Translations under genes and position numbers: made by a program
The notes under the pieces: model-generated
Seen by the model: only the letters and a program-made list of their open reading frames with translations
Database searches by the model: none
Told to the model about the DNA's origin: nothing
Shown: in pieces, positions 37,708 through 47,250 of the stretch
Layout: every line of letters begins with the position of its first letter
Numbering within the stretch: position 1 is the stretch's first letter
From: Alistipes onderdonkii
Lineage (GTDB): Bacteria > Bacteroidota > Bacteroidia > Bacteroidales > Rikenellaceae
DNA length: 64,000 bases
Direction of reading: 5' to 3'
NCBI RefSeq assembly: GCF_025145285.1
Contig: NZ_CP102251.1
Location: 2,604,001-2,668,000, forward strand

Positions 37708-38089
37708 ACATCCGGCGGCCATGCATCCCGAATTCCCCCCCCCCTCCCGGCTGATTTCCGGGTACTCCCCGTTGTTTGCGGGGATAGCGCCCCTTATCCT
37801 GCGCCTGCATTGCGGACGGCATCGGCCGTCCGCCCGGGGGCGTCATGTCTTCGGGGCGGGGCGGCGGACTGCGGCGCGTAGGGGCGGTGCCCCGACGGAT
37901 AATGCCTTCCGCTTCGGAGCCGGACGGCGCATTTCTGCTGCCCGAAATAGGTATAATGATGCCTTGTATTTGTATATATTAAGGAAAGAAAGTATTTTTC
38001 CCATCGGATGCTTCCGCCCCGGGAAAGGTTGCGTCGGTTTTACGGGATGGAATGATAAAGATTATAAAGTTCTCTAAAGGGTCGGCGCT
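37708..38089 (+). promoter_or_regulatory. Intergenic region with the promoter of the hybrid two-component regulator
   Basis: No gene is supported in these 382 nt. TTTG (37969-37972), 20 nt and TATTTTTC (37993-38000) form a promoter with one mismatch in the -7 box, about 90 nt before the ATG at 38090. A run of ten C lies at 37735-37744, and a G/C-rich hairpin GCGGACGG/CCGTCCGC near 37812-37833 may end the PUL transcript. Confidence 0.65.
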
Positions 38090-41000
38090 ATGGAATCGAG
38101 GGTGAAATGTGCGGTATGTGCGGTCGCTATGTGTCTGGTGTTGCGTGCCGGGAGCGGTATGGAGCACAAATTCAGGTATTATACCGACAACAGCGGGTTG
38201 TCGTCGAACACCATCCAGTGCCTCTATCAGGATGACAAGGGGTATGTCTGGGTCGGCACGGCCGACGGCCTCGACCGGTTCAACTCCTACGATTTCACCA
38301 ACTACCGCTCCGATTACCGCCGCCGCAATACGCTCGAAAACAACTGTATTTACAGTCTTTGCGGCGAAGGGTTCCCCAACGGCGACCGCATATGGGTCGG
38401 AACCAGCGACGGGGTCTATATCTTCGACTCGAAGGACGAGTCGTTCGTCCACCTGCCCATCCTGGGCAGCGATGGCCGGGAGCGCCGCAACCTGCTGGTC
38501 TATTCGCTTGCGGCGGACGTCGCGGGCAACATGTGGATCGGGACGCTCGGCGACGGCCTCTACCGTTACAGCCTCAAGAGCGGCACGTTCGAACACTATA
38601 ACGCCGCGAAATACCCCGAGGCCTTCTCGTCCGACGTCATCGTGAAGATCCTGCTCGACCACGACAACAACATCTGGGTGGCTTCGGGCGGCGGTTCGCT
38701 GCTGAGCCGCTACAACCCCGAGAACAACCGTTTCTCCACCTTCCGGGTCGAGGACACGCTCACGCGCGAGCCGATTTCGCGCATCAGTACCATGTGCCAG
38801 GATTCGTTCGGCGACATCTGGATCGCAGGGTATGCCTGCGAGCTCTACAAGTTCGAACTTTCGCGGCTGACGTTCACCTGCAACCGCCCGGAGGACGGCG
38901 AGGCGTACGGCCGCGTGCGGAGCATGATCGAATACGCCCCGGGGATAATCATGCTCGGGACGGATCACGGCCTGGTGAATTTCAATACCAAGAACCGCAG
39001 TTTCGAGCATGTCGACAACGGCACGACCAACCGGAACGGACGGCTCAACGACAAATTCATCCACTCCATCCTCAAGGATCGTGACGGCGGCGTGTGGATC
39101 GGAACCTATTTCGGCGGCATCAACTACCTCTCGCCGCTCAGTTCGCTTTTCACGCTCATCGAGGCCGGCGAGGGGTGCGGGCATATCATCAGCAAATTCT
39201 GCGAGGATCCCGAGGGGAATATCTGGATCGGCAGCGACGACGGGGGGCTGAGCCTTTACAATCCGCGTACGGGCAGCTATACGCCCGTGGCGGTCGACCC
39301 GCGCGACCGGGCGCTCAACATCCATGCGCTCACCATCGACGGCGGATGGCTGTGGGTCGGGACGTATGGCGACGGGCTTTACCGCATCGACCTGCGCACG
39401 CGGCAGATGAAGCACTTCACGCAGGCCGGCACGGGACTCGACAATCTCGACGTCTATTCGGTTTTCCGCGATTCGCGGGGGCAGTTGTGGATCGGCACCA
39501 AAATGGGCATCTGCCGTTACGACGACGTTTCGCAGACCATCACGTGCGCATTCGGCCTGGGACATAACAGCGACGTGGTGGACATCTGCGAGGATGCCCG
39601 CGGGCACCTGTGGTTCGCGTCGCTGGGCAAGGGGTTGATCCGCTACGGGTTCGACGACGGCCGGTTCGCCCTCTGTTCGCACGATTCCGGGGGCGGGCTT
39701 TCCGATTTCGTGAGCTGCCTGGCCGTCGAGGGGGACAACCTGTGGATCGGCACCCACGGCTGCGGGCTTTGCCGTTACGACATCGCGGCCGACACGCTCT
39801 CCAGGGAGTTCGACATGCTGCCCTACGGCAACTGCGCCGTGTTCCAGATCGTGCAGAACGGCGGCGAACTGTGGCTCACGACCAACCGCGGGCTGCTGAA
39901 ATACAGCCCCGGGAACGGCCCGCAGTCGATCTACAAGTTCACCTCCGACGACGGACTGCTGGCCAATATCTTCAATGCCAATTCGGGCATCAAGTCCTCG
40001 ACCGGGCATATCTACATCGGCTGCAACAACGGCATCAACAAGTTCTATCCCTATGATTTCACGCGCCGCGAGAATTCGGCCAAACTCAGCGTCGTCTTCC
40101 CCGATTTCAAGCTCTTCAACCGCAGCGTGCCCGTGGACGGACGACTGCTGTCCAATACCATCGACTGCCAGCGCTCGGTGCGCCTGCGCGGACGGAAGAT
40201 GTCGTTCAGCCTCGATTTCATTGCGCTCAACTTCTCCTCGCCGCTGAGGACGGTCTACCGTTACCGGCTGGAGAATTTCGACGACAAATGGATCACCACC
40301 GGTCTGGACGAAGGGGCCGGGGTGCAGCATGTCTCCTACACCAATCTGCCGCCGAACCGTTACCGCTTCGTCGTGAGCGCCTCGACCGGCGGCGAGCAGT
40401 TCGGCGAGGAGGCCGTGGTCGAGATCCTCGTGCTGCCGCCGTGGTGGATGGCTCGCGCCATGGTCGTGGCCTACGGCGTGCTGGCTCTGCTGGCCGTGGC
40501 GGGCGGCGGCCTGTGGCTGCGCCGCAGGATTGGCCGCGCGCACCGCGAGCAGATCGCCTCGATCACCCGCAAGAACAAGCTCGACCTGCTCGAGGCCAAG
40601 GTCAGCCTCTTCACGGAGGTGGCCAACGAAATACGTACGCCCGTCGCGCTGATTGCCGCGCCCGTCGAGGAGATCGCCAAGCGCGCCGGGGATTTGCCCG
40701 GGCTCCGCGACGACGTGGACATCATCCGCAAGAACTGCGAGCGGCTGCGGACGCTGGTCGACCAGATCCTGAACCTGAAAAGCGCGGAGGAGGGCGAGCA
40801 TGCCGCCTCCTGCGTTCCGGAGCGCGTCGACGTACGGGAAGTATTGCGGACGGTGGTCGCGGCGGTGGGGGATGCCGTCCCGCGGCGGGGTATCGCGGTG
40901 CACCTCGGGCTGCCCGGCGAAGCCCTCACGGCCGAGATGTGCTGCGACCACTTCTCGAAGATCGTGGGCCAGATACTCGGTAATGCCTACCAGTTCGCCG

Positions 41001-42133
41001 AGAGCCGCATCGACGTGACGCTCGAAGGCCCCGGCGGGGAGGTGCCCGGCGATGTGTTCCGGGTACGTGTCCGCGACGACGGCGCGGGGATAGACCGGGC
41101 GGAGAAGGCACGGATATTCGAACCTTTCTATACGTCCGACAAGTGTGTCTCCGGCAGCGGGCTGGGGCTGGGGCTCGCCGTGGCGAAGAGCCTGGCGACC
41201 CGGATGGGCGCCGTGCTCGGGGTCGAAAGTGCCGTGGGGCAGTGGACGGAGTTTACGGTGACGGTTCCGCTCGGTGCACCCCGTCCCGTCCCCGGGTCGG
41301 ATGGCGATTCCGGAGTGCCTGCCGGGCAGCCGGCCGTGGCGGCCGTGCAGCCCGAGGTGCAGAAGCGGCTGCCCGACATCCTGCTGGCCGAGGATAATGC
41401 CGACTTCGCGGACTTTTTCGTGCGGCATCTCTCCGGCAGCTATACGATCCATTGTGCGACGGACGGGCGGCAGGCGCTCGACCTGCTCCGAAGCCGGAGC
41501 ATCGCGGCCGTCGTGAGCGACGTGGCGATGAAAGGGATGGACGGCGTGGCGCTCTGCGCGGCGATCCGCAACGACCCGGCGCTGGATCACCTCCCCGTGG
41601 TGCTGGTTTCGGTGGACTCCTCTTCGGCGGCGAAGGTGCGTGCGCTGGAGGCGGGTGCCGACGCCTACCTCGAAAAGCCGTTGTCGGTGGACTACCTCGA
41701 CTGCCAGATACGGGCGCTTGTCGGCATCCGCGGCCGGCTGCGCCTGAAATTCTCGAAGATGCCCTACCTGGTCATGGACGGGGATGCGGCGAGCCCTTCG
41801 GGCAACCGTTTCATGGCGCAGGTGAACCAGTATGTCATGGATAACATCTCCAATTCGAATCTTTCGGTCGAGGACATCGCCGCAGCCGTGAATGTCAGCC
41901 GTACGCTCTTTTTCTCGCGCATCAAGTCGCTGACGGGCACTACGCCCAACGAGTTCCTGCGTTCCACGCGCCTCAGGGTGGCCGCCGAGCTGCTTTCCAA
42001 ACCCAACGACCTGCGCGTCACGGAGATATGCTATATGGTGGGCTTCACTTCGACCTCCTATTTCGCCAAGTGCTTCCATGCGCAGTTCGGGATGCTGCCC
42101 ACCGAATTCATGGAGAAATACCGCCGGGAGTGA
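38090..42133 (+). CDS. Hybrid two-component system regulator (HTCS) with Asn in place of the phospho-accepting His
   Basis: A 1347-residue one-protein sensor. Order: signal region, two 7-bladed reg_prop propellers (about 30-700, repeats like GYVWVGTADGLDRF and MWIGTLGDGLYRY), Y_Y_Y domain (about 705-775), one membrane helix (about 785-807), dimerisation/HisKA region, HATPase with N box LGNAYQF and G boxes DDGAGI and GSGLGLGLA, receiver (about 1095-1210, Asp1144 in VVSDVAM, Lys in LEKPLS) and AraC-type HTH (about 1240-1345). It would sense a periplasmic glycan and activate the PUL upstream. The H box reads VANEIRTP: residue 846 is Asn (codon AAC at 40625-40627) where His is expected. Confidence 0.93.
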   Translation: MESRVKCAVCAVAMCLVLRAGSGMEHKFRYYTDNSGLSSNTIQCLYQDDKGYVWVGTADGLDRFNSYDFTNYRSDYRRRNTLENNCIYSLCGEGFPNGDRIWVGTSDGVYIFDSKDESFVHLPILGSDGRERRNLLVYSLAADVAGNMWIGTLGDGLYRYSLKSGTFEHYNAAKYPEAFSSDVIVKILLDHDNNIWVASGGGSLLSRYNPENNRFSTFRVEDTLTREPISRISTMCQDSFGDIWIAGYACELYKFELSRLTFTCNRPEDGEAYGRVRSMIEYAPGIIMLGTDHGLVNFNTKNRSFEHVDNGTTNRNGRLNDKFIHSILKDRDGGVWIGTYFGGINYLSPLSSLFTLIEAGEGCGHIISKFCEDPEGNIWIGSDDGGLSLYNPRTGSYTPVAVDPRDRALNIHALTIDGGWLWVGTYGDGLYRIDLRTRQMKHFTQAGTGLDNLDVYSVFRDSRGQLWIGTKMGICRYDDVSQTITCAFGLGHNSDVVDICEDARGHLWFASLGKGLIRYGFDDGRFALCSHDSGGGLSDFVSCLAVEGDNLWIGTHGCGLCRYDIAADTLSREFDMLPYGNCAVFQIVQNGGELWLTTNRGLLKYSPGNGPQSIYKFTSDDGLLANIFNANSGIKSSTGHIYIGCNNGINKFYPYDFTRRENSAKLSVVFPDFKLFNRSVPVDGRLLSNTIDCQRSVRLRGRKMSFSLDFIALNFSSPLRTVYRYRLENFDDKWITTGLDEGAGVQHVSYTNLPPNRYRFVVSASTGGEQFGEEAVVEILVLPPWWMARAMVVAYGVLALLAVAGGGLWLRRRIGRAHREQIASITRKNKLDLLEAKVSLFTEVANEIRTPVALIAAPVEEIAKRAGDLPGLRDDVDIIRKNCERLRTLVDQILNLKSAEEGEHAASCVPERVDVREVLRTVVAAVGDAVPRRGIAVHLGLPGEALTAEMCCDHFSKIVGQILGNAYQFAESRIDVTLEGPGGEVPGDVFRVRVRDDGAGIDRAEKARIFEPFYTSDKCVSGSGLGLGLAVAKSLATRMGAVLGVESAVGQWTEFTVTVPLGAPRPVPGSDGDSGVPAGQPAVAAVQPEVQKRLPDILLAEDNADFADFFVRHLSGSYTIHCATDGRQALDLLRSRSIAAVVSDVAMKGMDGVALCAAIRNDPALDHLPVVLVSVDSSSAAKVRALEAGADAYLEKPLSVDYLDCQIRALVGIRGRLRLKFSKMPYLVMDGDAASPSGNRFMAQVNQYVMDNISNSNLSVEDIAAAVNVSRTLFFSRIKSLTGTTPNEFLRSTRLRVAAELLSKPNDLRVTEICYMVGFTSTSYFAKCFHAQFGMLPTEFMEKYRRE

Positions 42134-42221
42134 TCCTGATGTTACGGTTGTTTTCGCGGGGCGCAGTGCGTACGCCCGGGGCAGGCGCCTGCTGCCTGCA
42201 AGGGTTCGGGGCGTGAAACGG

Positions 42222-42261
42222 CAATCCCGGCCTGCATCTATTCAAATGCGGGCCGGGATTG
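42222..42261. terminator. Bidirectional hairpin between HTCS and MATE genes
   Basis: Arms CAATCCCGGCC.GCAT/ATGC.GGCCGGGATTG form a long stem between the convergent genes. The T tail is weak. Confidence 0.7.
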
Positions 42262-42276
42262 TTCGCGTTTCTCCAT

Positions 42277-43629
42277 TTACCGCCTCATCCCGTAGCCGAT
42301 GCGCAGCAGTACGAGCAGGAGCAGCGTCACGGCCAGTTCGGCCGCCGGTACCGCGAGCCAGATCCCCGCGACGCCCGCCAGCCGCGGCAGCACGAGGAAG
42401 CAGAAAGCCATCAGCACGATGCCCCGAAGTACGGTGAGCCCCGTCGCAAGCCGTCCCCGCTCGATGCTCTGGTAGTAGCCGATCGTGACGACGTTGATTC
42501 CGAAAAAGGGATACCCGGCGGCGAAGAGCGGCAGGCCGCGCACGGCGATTGCATAGGCCGGGGCGTCGGGCGTCAGGAACAGCCCCACGATCCACGGGCT
42601 GAACAGCCATGTGAACCCGAATACCGCCAGCCCGCAGGCGAACGCCGAGCCGAGGGCCATCCTGAACGCATCCCTGCCGCGCCGCATCAACCCTGCGCCG
42701 TAGTTGTAGCTGATGATCGGCTGTGCCGACTGGATGATGCCGTTGTAGACCATGAAGATGATCGGGAAGATATAGCAGGCGATGCTGTACGCCGCCACGC
42801 CGTCCTTGCCGATGTAGCGGATGAACGTATAGTTGCCCACGATCATCAGGCACGAGATCGCCAGTTCGCTCAGCAGCGCCGGGAACCCGATGTAGGTCAT
42901 GTAGCCCAGGTTGCGGGCCGTGAGGCGCAGGCTCTTGTAGCTGGTTTTGAGCTTCACGAAATGCAGCGTGCGGCTGCTGCGCAGCATGTACCGCAGCATC
43001 ACGCCCGAGCCTACGATATAGCCGATGCCCGTTGCGATGGCCGCGCCTGCGAGCCCCCACCCGAATTCGAAGATGAAGAGGTAGTCGAGTACGATGTTTA
43101 TGCAGGCCGCCATGATGTTGCACGCCATGGCGAACCGGGGCGCGCCGTCGAGCCGCACGATGAACATCAGGATGTTGAAGACGGCCAGCGGCGCGAGGAA
43201 GAGCGTGAACCACACGAGGTATTCGCGCGCGGGAACCATCAGCTCGGGCGGCGTGCCCAACAGCAGCAGCAACGGTTTGTGGCAATGGATCAGCAGGGCG
43301 CTGAGCAGCGCGATCAGCAGGGCCGGTATGACCAGCGACTGCGTGATGTTGATCTGGGCCACGCGGCGTTTGCCCTGTGCCAGGTTCACCGACGCCACCA
43401 CCGAGCCGCCCATGCCGAACATCAGCCCGAGCCCCGTGCCGAGCGTGAAGAGCGGGGCGGTGAGGTTGACTGCCGCCAGTGCGTCGCTGCCGATGCCGCG
43501 GCCTACGAATATCCCGTCGGTGATGACGAACACCGCCGAGAAGACCATCCCCATGACCGTGGGGAAAAGAAAGCGGCGGAAGAGTTTGCCGACCGCCGTG
43601 CCTTTGTAATCGATACTGTCGCGTAACAT
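42277..43629 (-). CDS. MATE-family multidrug/sodium antiporter
   Basis: 450 residues with twelve hydrophobic segments in two halves typical of MATE (FPTVMGMVFSAVFVITDGIFVGRGIGSDALAAVNL; second half GFPALLSELAISCLMIVGNYTFIRYIGKDGVAAYSIA). It exports cationic compounds using an ion gradient. The ATG at 43629 fits the family and lies after the -7 box at 43665-43658; a longer frame starting at 43671 would begin upstream of transcription. The Crp-type regulator is next to it on the same strand but upstream, with 80 nt between. Confidence 0.92.
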   Translation of the reverse strand: MLRDSIDYKGTAVGKLFRRFLFPTVMGMVFSAVFVITDGIFVGRGIGSDALAAVNLTAPLFTLGTGLGLMFGMGGSVVASVNLAQGKRRVAQINITQSLVIPALLIALLSALLIHCHKPLLLLLGTPPELMVPAREYLVWFTLFLAPLAVFNILMFIVRLDGAPRFAMACNIMAACINIVLDYLFIFEFGWGLAGAAIATGIGYIVGSGVMLRYMLRSSRTLHFVKLKTSYKSLRLTARNLGYMTYIGFPALLSELAISCLMIVGNYTFIRYIGKDGVAAYSIACYIFPIIFMVYNGIIQSAQPIISYNYGAGLMRRGRDAFRMALGSAFACGLAVFGFTWLFSPWIVGLFLTPDAPAYAIAVRGLPLFAAGYPFFGINVVTIGYYQSIERGRLATGLTVLRGIVLMAFCFLVLPRLAGVAGIWLAVPAAELAVTLLLLVLLRIGYGMRR

Positions 43630-43657
43630 AGTTGCACCTCTTTTTTTTGAGGTGGTG

Positions 43658-43665
43658 CAAAAGTA
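43658..43665 (-). promoter_or_regulatory. -7 box of the MATE gene
   Basis: TACTTTTG on the minus strand, 28 nt before the ATG at 43629. No clear TTTG is seen at -33. Confidence 0.55.
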
Positions 43666-43709
43666 AGGCATTCTGCGCCGGGAAAAGTTATCTTATGGTA
43701 ATTTCCGTG

Positions 43710-44273
43710 TCATTTGACCCCGGCGCGGATGCGGCTCAGGCTTTGGGGCGTGAGAAAGAGGTAGGCCGCGAGGTCTTTCAGGGCGATGCGCTGCATCAGC
43801 TGGGGATATTTGCGCAACATGAGGCCGTACTGTTCGCGTTTGTCGCGCCAGGCATAGTCGGCGAAATAGTCCTCGTGGCGGCGCAACTGCTCCTCGGCCA
43901 TGCGCCGTCCCCAGTCGGCCAGCTCGACATTCCCGGCGAAGAGGGCGTCCATGCGGGCACGCGGGATGCGTACCAGGGTCGTGGGCTCCATCGTTTCGAT
44001 CGTCTGGCGCGATAGCCCGCCGGGCTGTGTGCCGAGTGTCGCCGTTGCAGGGTCGCCTTCGAACGAGAAGGAGACGATGACGCATTTGTCCTCGCGCATG
44101 ACATACGTGCGCACCGAACCCTCGGCCACGAAGCAGACGTCCGGGTCGCGCTGCCCCTCCTCGATGATGACCTCCTTGCGGGCGTGTTGCGTCAGCGTGG
44201 CGGATTGCATGAGCAGACCCGTGCCCTCGTCCGAGAGTGCGTAGCGTTCGGTCAATATCCGTGCGAAATCCAT
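43710..44273 (-). CDS. Crp/Fnr-family transcriptional regulator
   Basis: 187 residues from the ATG at 44273. A cyclic-nucleotide-binding-type jelly roll (EVIIEEGQRDPDVCFVAEGSVRTYVMREDKCVIVSFSFEGD) is followed by a C-terminal helical segment ending LKDLAAYLFLTPQSLSRIRAGVK, the recognition helix of the family. Key cAMP-binding Arg and Ser are not conserved, as is usual for the Bacteroidota group; the effector is unknown. A perfect TACCTTTG box lies 4 nt before the ATG, so the message may be leaderless. It could regulate the MATE gene downstream on the same strand. Confidence 0.88.
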   Translation of the reverse strand: MDFARILTERYALSDEGTGLLMQSATLTQHARKEVIIEEGQRDPDVCFVAEGSVRTYVMREDKCVIVSFSFEGDPATATLGTQPGGLSRQTIETMEPTTLVRIPRARMDALFAGNVELADWGRRMAEEQLRRHEDYFADYAWRDKREQYGLMLRKYPQLMQRIALKDLAAYLFLTPQSLSRIRAGVK

Positions 44274-44277
44274 GCGG

Positions 44278-44285
44278 CAAAGGTA
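44278..44285 (-). promoter_or_regulatory. -7 box 4 nt before the Crp-type regulator
   Basis: TACCTTTG on the minus strand ends 4 nt before the ATG at 44273. Confidence 0.6.
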
Positions 44286-44411
44286 CGCTTTTTTCGGCAA
44301 TTGCGAAAAAGCCGCCTGTTCCGTTGCTGGCGGAAGATTTTTTTGCCGGTTTGTCATGTCGGAATTACAGGGTTTGTGACAATTTATGACATTTTTTCAT
44401 TTTCATGCGGC

Positions 44412-44426
44412 TGGCACAGGATTTGA
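44412..44426 (+). promoter_or_regulatory. Possible sigma-54-like element upstream of hsp20
   Basis: TGGCAC-N5-TTGA resembles the -24/-12 element TGGCAC-N5-TTGC with one mismatch at a conserved base. It lies about 80 nt before the hsp20 ATG. No TAnnTTTG box is visible there. Confidence 0.3.
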
Positions 44427-44507
44427 CCTTTTACGGGTGAAACCGCTCCGGAAGGGGCAGCGAAAGAAAACAAAGTTAAACCAAAATAAAACAAGGAGGA
44501 CAAGATT

Positions 44508-44945
44508 ATGACACCTGCAAGAACGAATCAGAACTGGCTGCCGAGCATTTTCAACGAATTTCTGGATAACAACTGGCTCGCCGAGCGCCGCAACGCCACG
44601 GCTCCTGCCGTCAACATCATCGAAGACGAAGACGAGTACAAAGTGGAGGTCGCCGCTCCGGGCATGACCCGTGAGGATTTCAAAGTCCACATCAACGAGG
44701 ACAACGAGCTGATCATCTCCCTGGAGAAGAAATCCGAGGAGAAGGAGGAAGACAAGAAACGCAAGGGTACCTACCTGCGCCGCGAATTTTCCTATACGCA
44801 GTTCCAGCAGAGCCTGCTGCTGCCCGACAACATCGAGCGCGAGAAAATTTCGGCCAAGGTCGAAAACGGCGTGATGACCATCGACATCCCCAAGAAGAAG
44901 GTCGAGGAACTCGCCGCCGCCACGCGCCAGATCGAAGTGAAATAG
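44508..44945 (+). CDS. Small heat-shock protein, Hsp20/alpha-crystallin family
   Basis: A 145-residue holdase chaperone that binds unfolding proteins. The alpha-crystallin domain spans about 33-140 (YKVEVAAPGMTREDFKVHINEDNELIISLEKK... SAKVENGVMTIDIPKKK). An unusually clear Shine-Dalgarno sequence, AAGGAGG, lies 10 nt before the ATG, rare in this window, suggesting strong translation. It is monocistronic, ended by a T7 hairpin terminator. Confidence 0.95.
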   Translation: MTPARTNQNWLPSIFNEFLDNNWLAERRNATAPAVNIIEDEDEYKVEVAAPGMTREDFKVHINEDNELIISLEKKSEEKEEDKKRKGTYLRREFSYTQFQQSLLLPDNIEREKISAKVENGVMTIDIPKKKVEELAAATRQIEVK

Positions 44946-44971
44946 AGGCATGCATAGCCCAAGTGGGAGGG

Positions 44972-45001
44972 GGAGTACCGTCAACGGGTACTCCTTTTTT
45001 T
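44972..45001 (+). terminator. Terminator of hsp20
   Basis: Stem GGAGTACC/GGTACTCC followed by seven T. Confidence 0.88.
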
Positions 45002-45078
45002 GTGGCATATCCCGGCATAATAATAACCCTTTTATACATAAAAACGGCCACAGGCGGACAAGACATCCATAAATCCGC

Positions 45079-45086
45079 TATCTTTG
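45079..45086 (+). promoter_or_regulatory. -7 box of the lutABC operon
   Basis: TATCTTTG matches the consensus and lies 35 nt before the lutA ATG. No TTTG is seen at the right distance upstream. Confidence 0.65.
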
Positions 45087-45121
45087 GGGTGCATACGCGA
45101 CAGCAGACTAAACCAACGTAC

Positions 45122-45862
45122 ATGAAAGTAGGATTGTTCATACCCTGTTATATCAACGCCGTCTACCCCGGGGTGGGGCGTGCGTCGTACGAATTGCTCG
45201 GGCGGCTGGGCTGCGAGGTGGATTATCCCCTCGGACAGACCTGCTGCGGGCAGCCGATGGCCAATGCCGGGTTCGAGAAGGACGCCCGGGCGCTGGCAGA
45301 ACACATGGATGCGCTTTTTGCGCAGTACGACTACGTGGTCGGGCCTTCGGCCAGCTGCGTGGTTTTCGTGCGCGAGGGCTATCCGCGGTTGTTGGACAAT
45401 TACCGCGAGCATGCCTGCGTCGATTCGCGTATCTGGGAGATCTGCGAGTTCATCCACGACGTGGTGAAGCCCGCGAAGCTGGATGCACGTTTCCCGCACC
45501 GGGTGAGCGTGCACAACTCCTGCCACGGGGTGCGCAAAATGGGGCTGTCATCGCCCAGCGAGCTGAACGTGCCCTATATGTCGAAGCTGCGCGACCTGCT
45601 CTCGCTGGTCGGGGGCATCGACATCGCCGAGCCGTCGCGCCGCGACGAATGCTGTGGTTTCGGCGGCATGTTCTCCGTCGAGGAGAACGCCGTGTCGGTC
45701 TGCATGGGGCGCGACAAGGTGCGCGACCACATGGCTACGGGTGCCGAATACATTACGGGCGCCGACTCTTCGTGCCTGATGCACATGCAGGGGGTTATCG
45801 ACCACGACAAACTCCCGATCCGCACCATCCATGCCGTTGAAATCCTCAATTCGAAGTTATGA
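45122..45862 (+). CDS. lutA: L-lactate utilization Fe-S subunit LutA (YkgE-like)
   Basis: I choose the ATG at 45122 (246 residues, MKVGLFIPCYINAVYPGVG) downstream of the -7 box. Two cysteine-rich motifs of the heterodisulfide-reductase/glycolate-oxidase type are present: TCCGQPMANAGF with SCHGVRK, and ECCGFGGMFS. With LutB and LutC it oxidises L-lactate to pyruvate in the cytoplasm or at the membrane. The stop overlaps the lutB ATG by 4 nt. Confidence 0.92.
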   Translation: MKVGLFIPCYINAVYPGVGRASYELLGRLGCEVDYPLGQTCCGQPMANAGFEKDARALAEHMDALFAQYDYVVGPSASCVVFVREGYPRLLDNYREHACVDSRIWEICEFIHDVVKPAKLDARFPHRVSVHNSCHGVRKMGLSSPSELNVPYMSKLRDLLSLVGGIDIAEPSRRDECCGFGGMFSVEENAVSVCMGRDKVRDHMATGAEYITGADSSCLMHMQGVIDHDKLPIRTIHAVEILNSKL

Positions 45863-47250
45863 GCACCCACTCCAAAGCCGCCGCGAAATTCATCGCCGAC
45901 GCCGAACGCACGGCGTGGCACGACAAGGCGCTTTACGCCGTACGCGAAAAGCGCGACAAGATGGCACGCACGGTGCCCGAATGGGAAGACCTGCGGCGCA
46001 TGTCGTCCGAGATCAAGCGCCATACGCTGAGCCATCTGGGGCATTACCTCGAAGAGTTCGAACGCAACGCCACGGCCAACGGCATGGCGGTGCACTGGGC
46101 CGCCGATGCCGACGAGATGAACGCCACGGTGTGGCGCCTGGTGCAGGAGCACGGCGGGCGGAACCTCATCAAGAGCAAGTCGATGCTCTCCGAGGAGTGC
46201 GGGCTTACGCCCTACCTGCGCGAGCGGGGCGTCGATGCCGTCGAGAGCGACCTGGGCGAGCGGATCATGCAGTTGCTGGAGCTGCCGCCCAGCCACATCG
46301 TGCTGCCCGCCATCGGCGTACGCCGTGAGGAGGTCGGCGAGCTTTTCGAACGCGAGTTCGGCACCGAGCACGGCAACAGCGATCCCACCTACCTGACGCA
46401 CGAGGCTCGCCGCCAGTTGCGGCCCAAATTCCTCGGTGCCGACATCGCCATGACGGGCGTCAACTTCGCTGTGGCTTCCACGGGGACGCTGGCCGTCTGT
46501 ACCAACGAGGGGAATGCCGACATGGGAACGTCGTTCCCCGACCTGCATATCGCCATCATGGGGTTGGAGAAGGTAATCCCCGACATGCAGGCGCTGGCGG
46601 TCTTCACGCGCCTCTTGGCGCGTTCGGGGACGGGGCAGCCCGTCACCTCCTACACGTCGCTCTACCGCAAGCCTGCACCGGGCAAACGGATACACGTCGT
46701 GATCGTGGACAACGGCCGCTCGGAGTGGCTGGCCGATGCCGCGCACCGCAACATGCTCAAATGCCTGCGTTGCGGCGCCTGCATGAATACCTGCCCCGTC
46801 TACCGGCGCTCGGGCGGCTATTCCTACTCCTATTTCATCCCCGGGCCGCTGGGCATCAACCTGTCGATGCTGCGTTCGCCGAAGCTCCACCACGGCAATG
46901 TCTCGGCCTGCTCGCTGTGCTACTCCTGCTCGGACGTATGCCCGGCGATGATCGACCTCGGGGAACAGATTTACGCATGGCGGCAGGAGTTGGCGCCCAT
47001 GCATCTGGCCGACCCGGTAAAGAAACTGACGGTCAAAGGCATGGACTTCATCATGGGAGGGCGACGACGATTCTACGGCGGCATCGCGCTGGCCCGCGTC
47101 GCGGAACATCTCCCGCACGCCGTGCTCAACAACCGGTTCAATCCGTGGAGCGCCCCGGGCCGCGACATGCCGCCGTTCGCCCCCAAGACGTTCAATGCCC
47201 TGTGGAAGCGGGGCGAGGTAAAATCCGGAAAAACGAGTAAAGATGAATAA
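45859..47250 (+). CDS. lutB: L-lactate utilization Fe-S protein LutB
   Basis: 463 residues. The N-terminal LUD domain (about 60-300) contains the segment FAVASTGTLAVCTNEGNADM; two 4Fe-4S motifs follow, CLRCGACMNTCP and CSLCYSCSDVCP, and a C-terminal helical tail. It carries electrons in the LutABC lactate oxidase. It overlaps lutA by 4 nt and lutC by 8 nt, so translation is coupled. Confidence 0.93.
   Translation: MSTHSKAAAKFIADAERTAWHDKALYAVREKRDKMARTVPEWEDLRRMSSEIKRHTLSHLGHYLEEFERNATANGMAVHWAADADEMNATVWRLVQEHGGRNLIKSKSMLSEECGLTPYLRERGVDAVESDLGERIMQLLELPPSHIVLPAIGVRREEVGELFEREFGTEHGNSDPTYLTHEARRQLRPKFLGADIAMTGVNFAVASTGTLAVCTNEGNADMGTSFPDLHIAIMGLEKVIPDMQALAVFTRLLARSGTGQPVTSYTSLYRKPAPGKRIHVVIVDNGRSEWLADAAHRNMLKCLRCGACMNTCPVYRRSGGYSYSYFIPGPLGINLSMLRSPKLHHGNVSACSLCYSCSDVCPAMIDLGEQIYAWRQELAPMHLADPVKKLTVKGMDFIMGGRRRFYGGIALARVAEHLPHAVLNNRFNPWSAPGRDMPPFAPKTFNALWKRGEVKSGKTSKDE

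Noticed and set aside
37979..42079. Minus-strand open frame of 1366 codons antisense to the HTCS gene
   Set aside because: The plus strand encodes a complete multi-domain regulator; the antisense frame is a by-product of codon bias.
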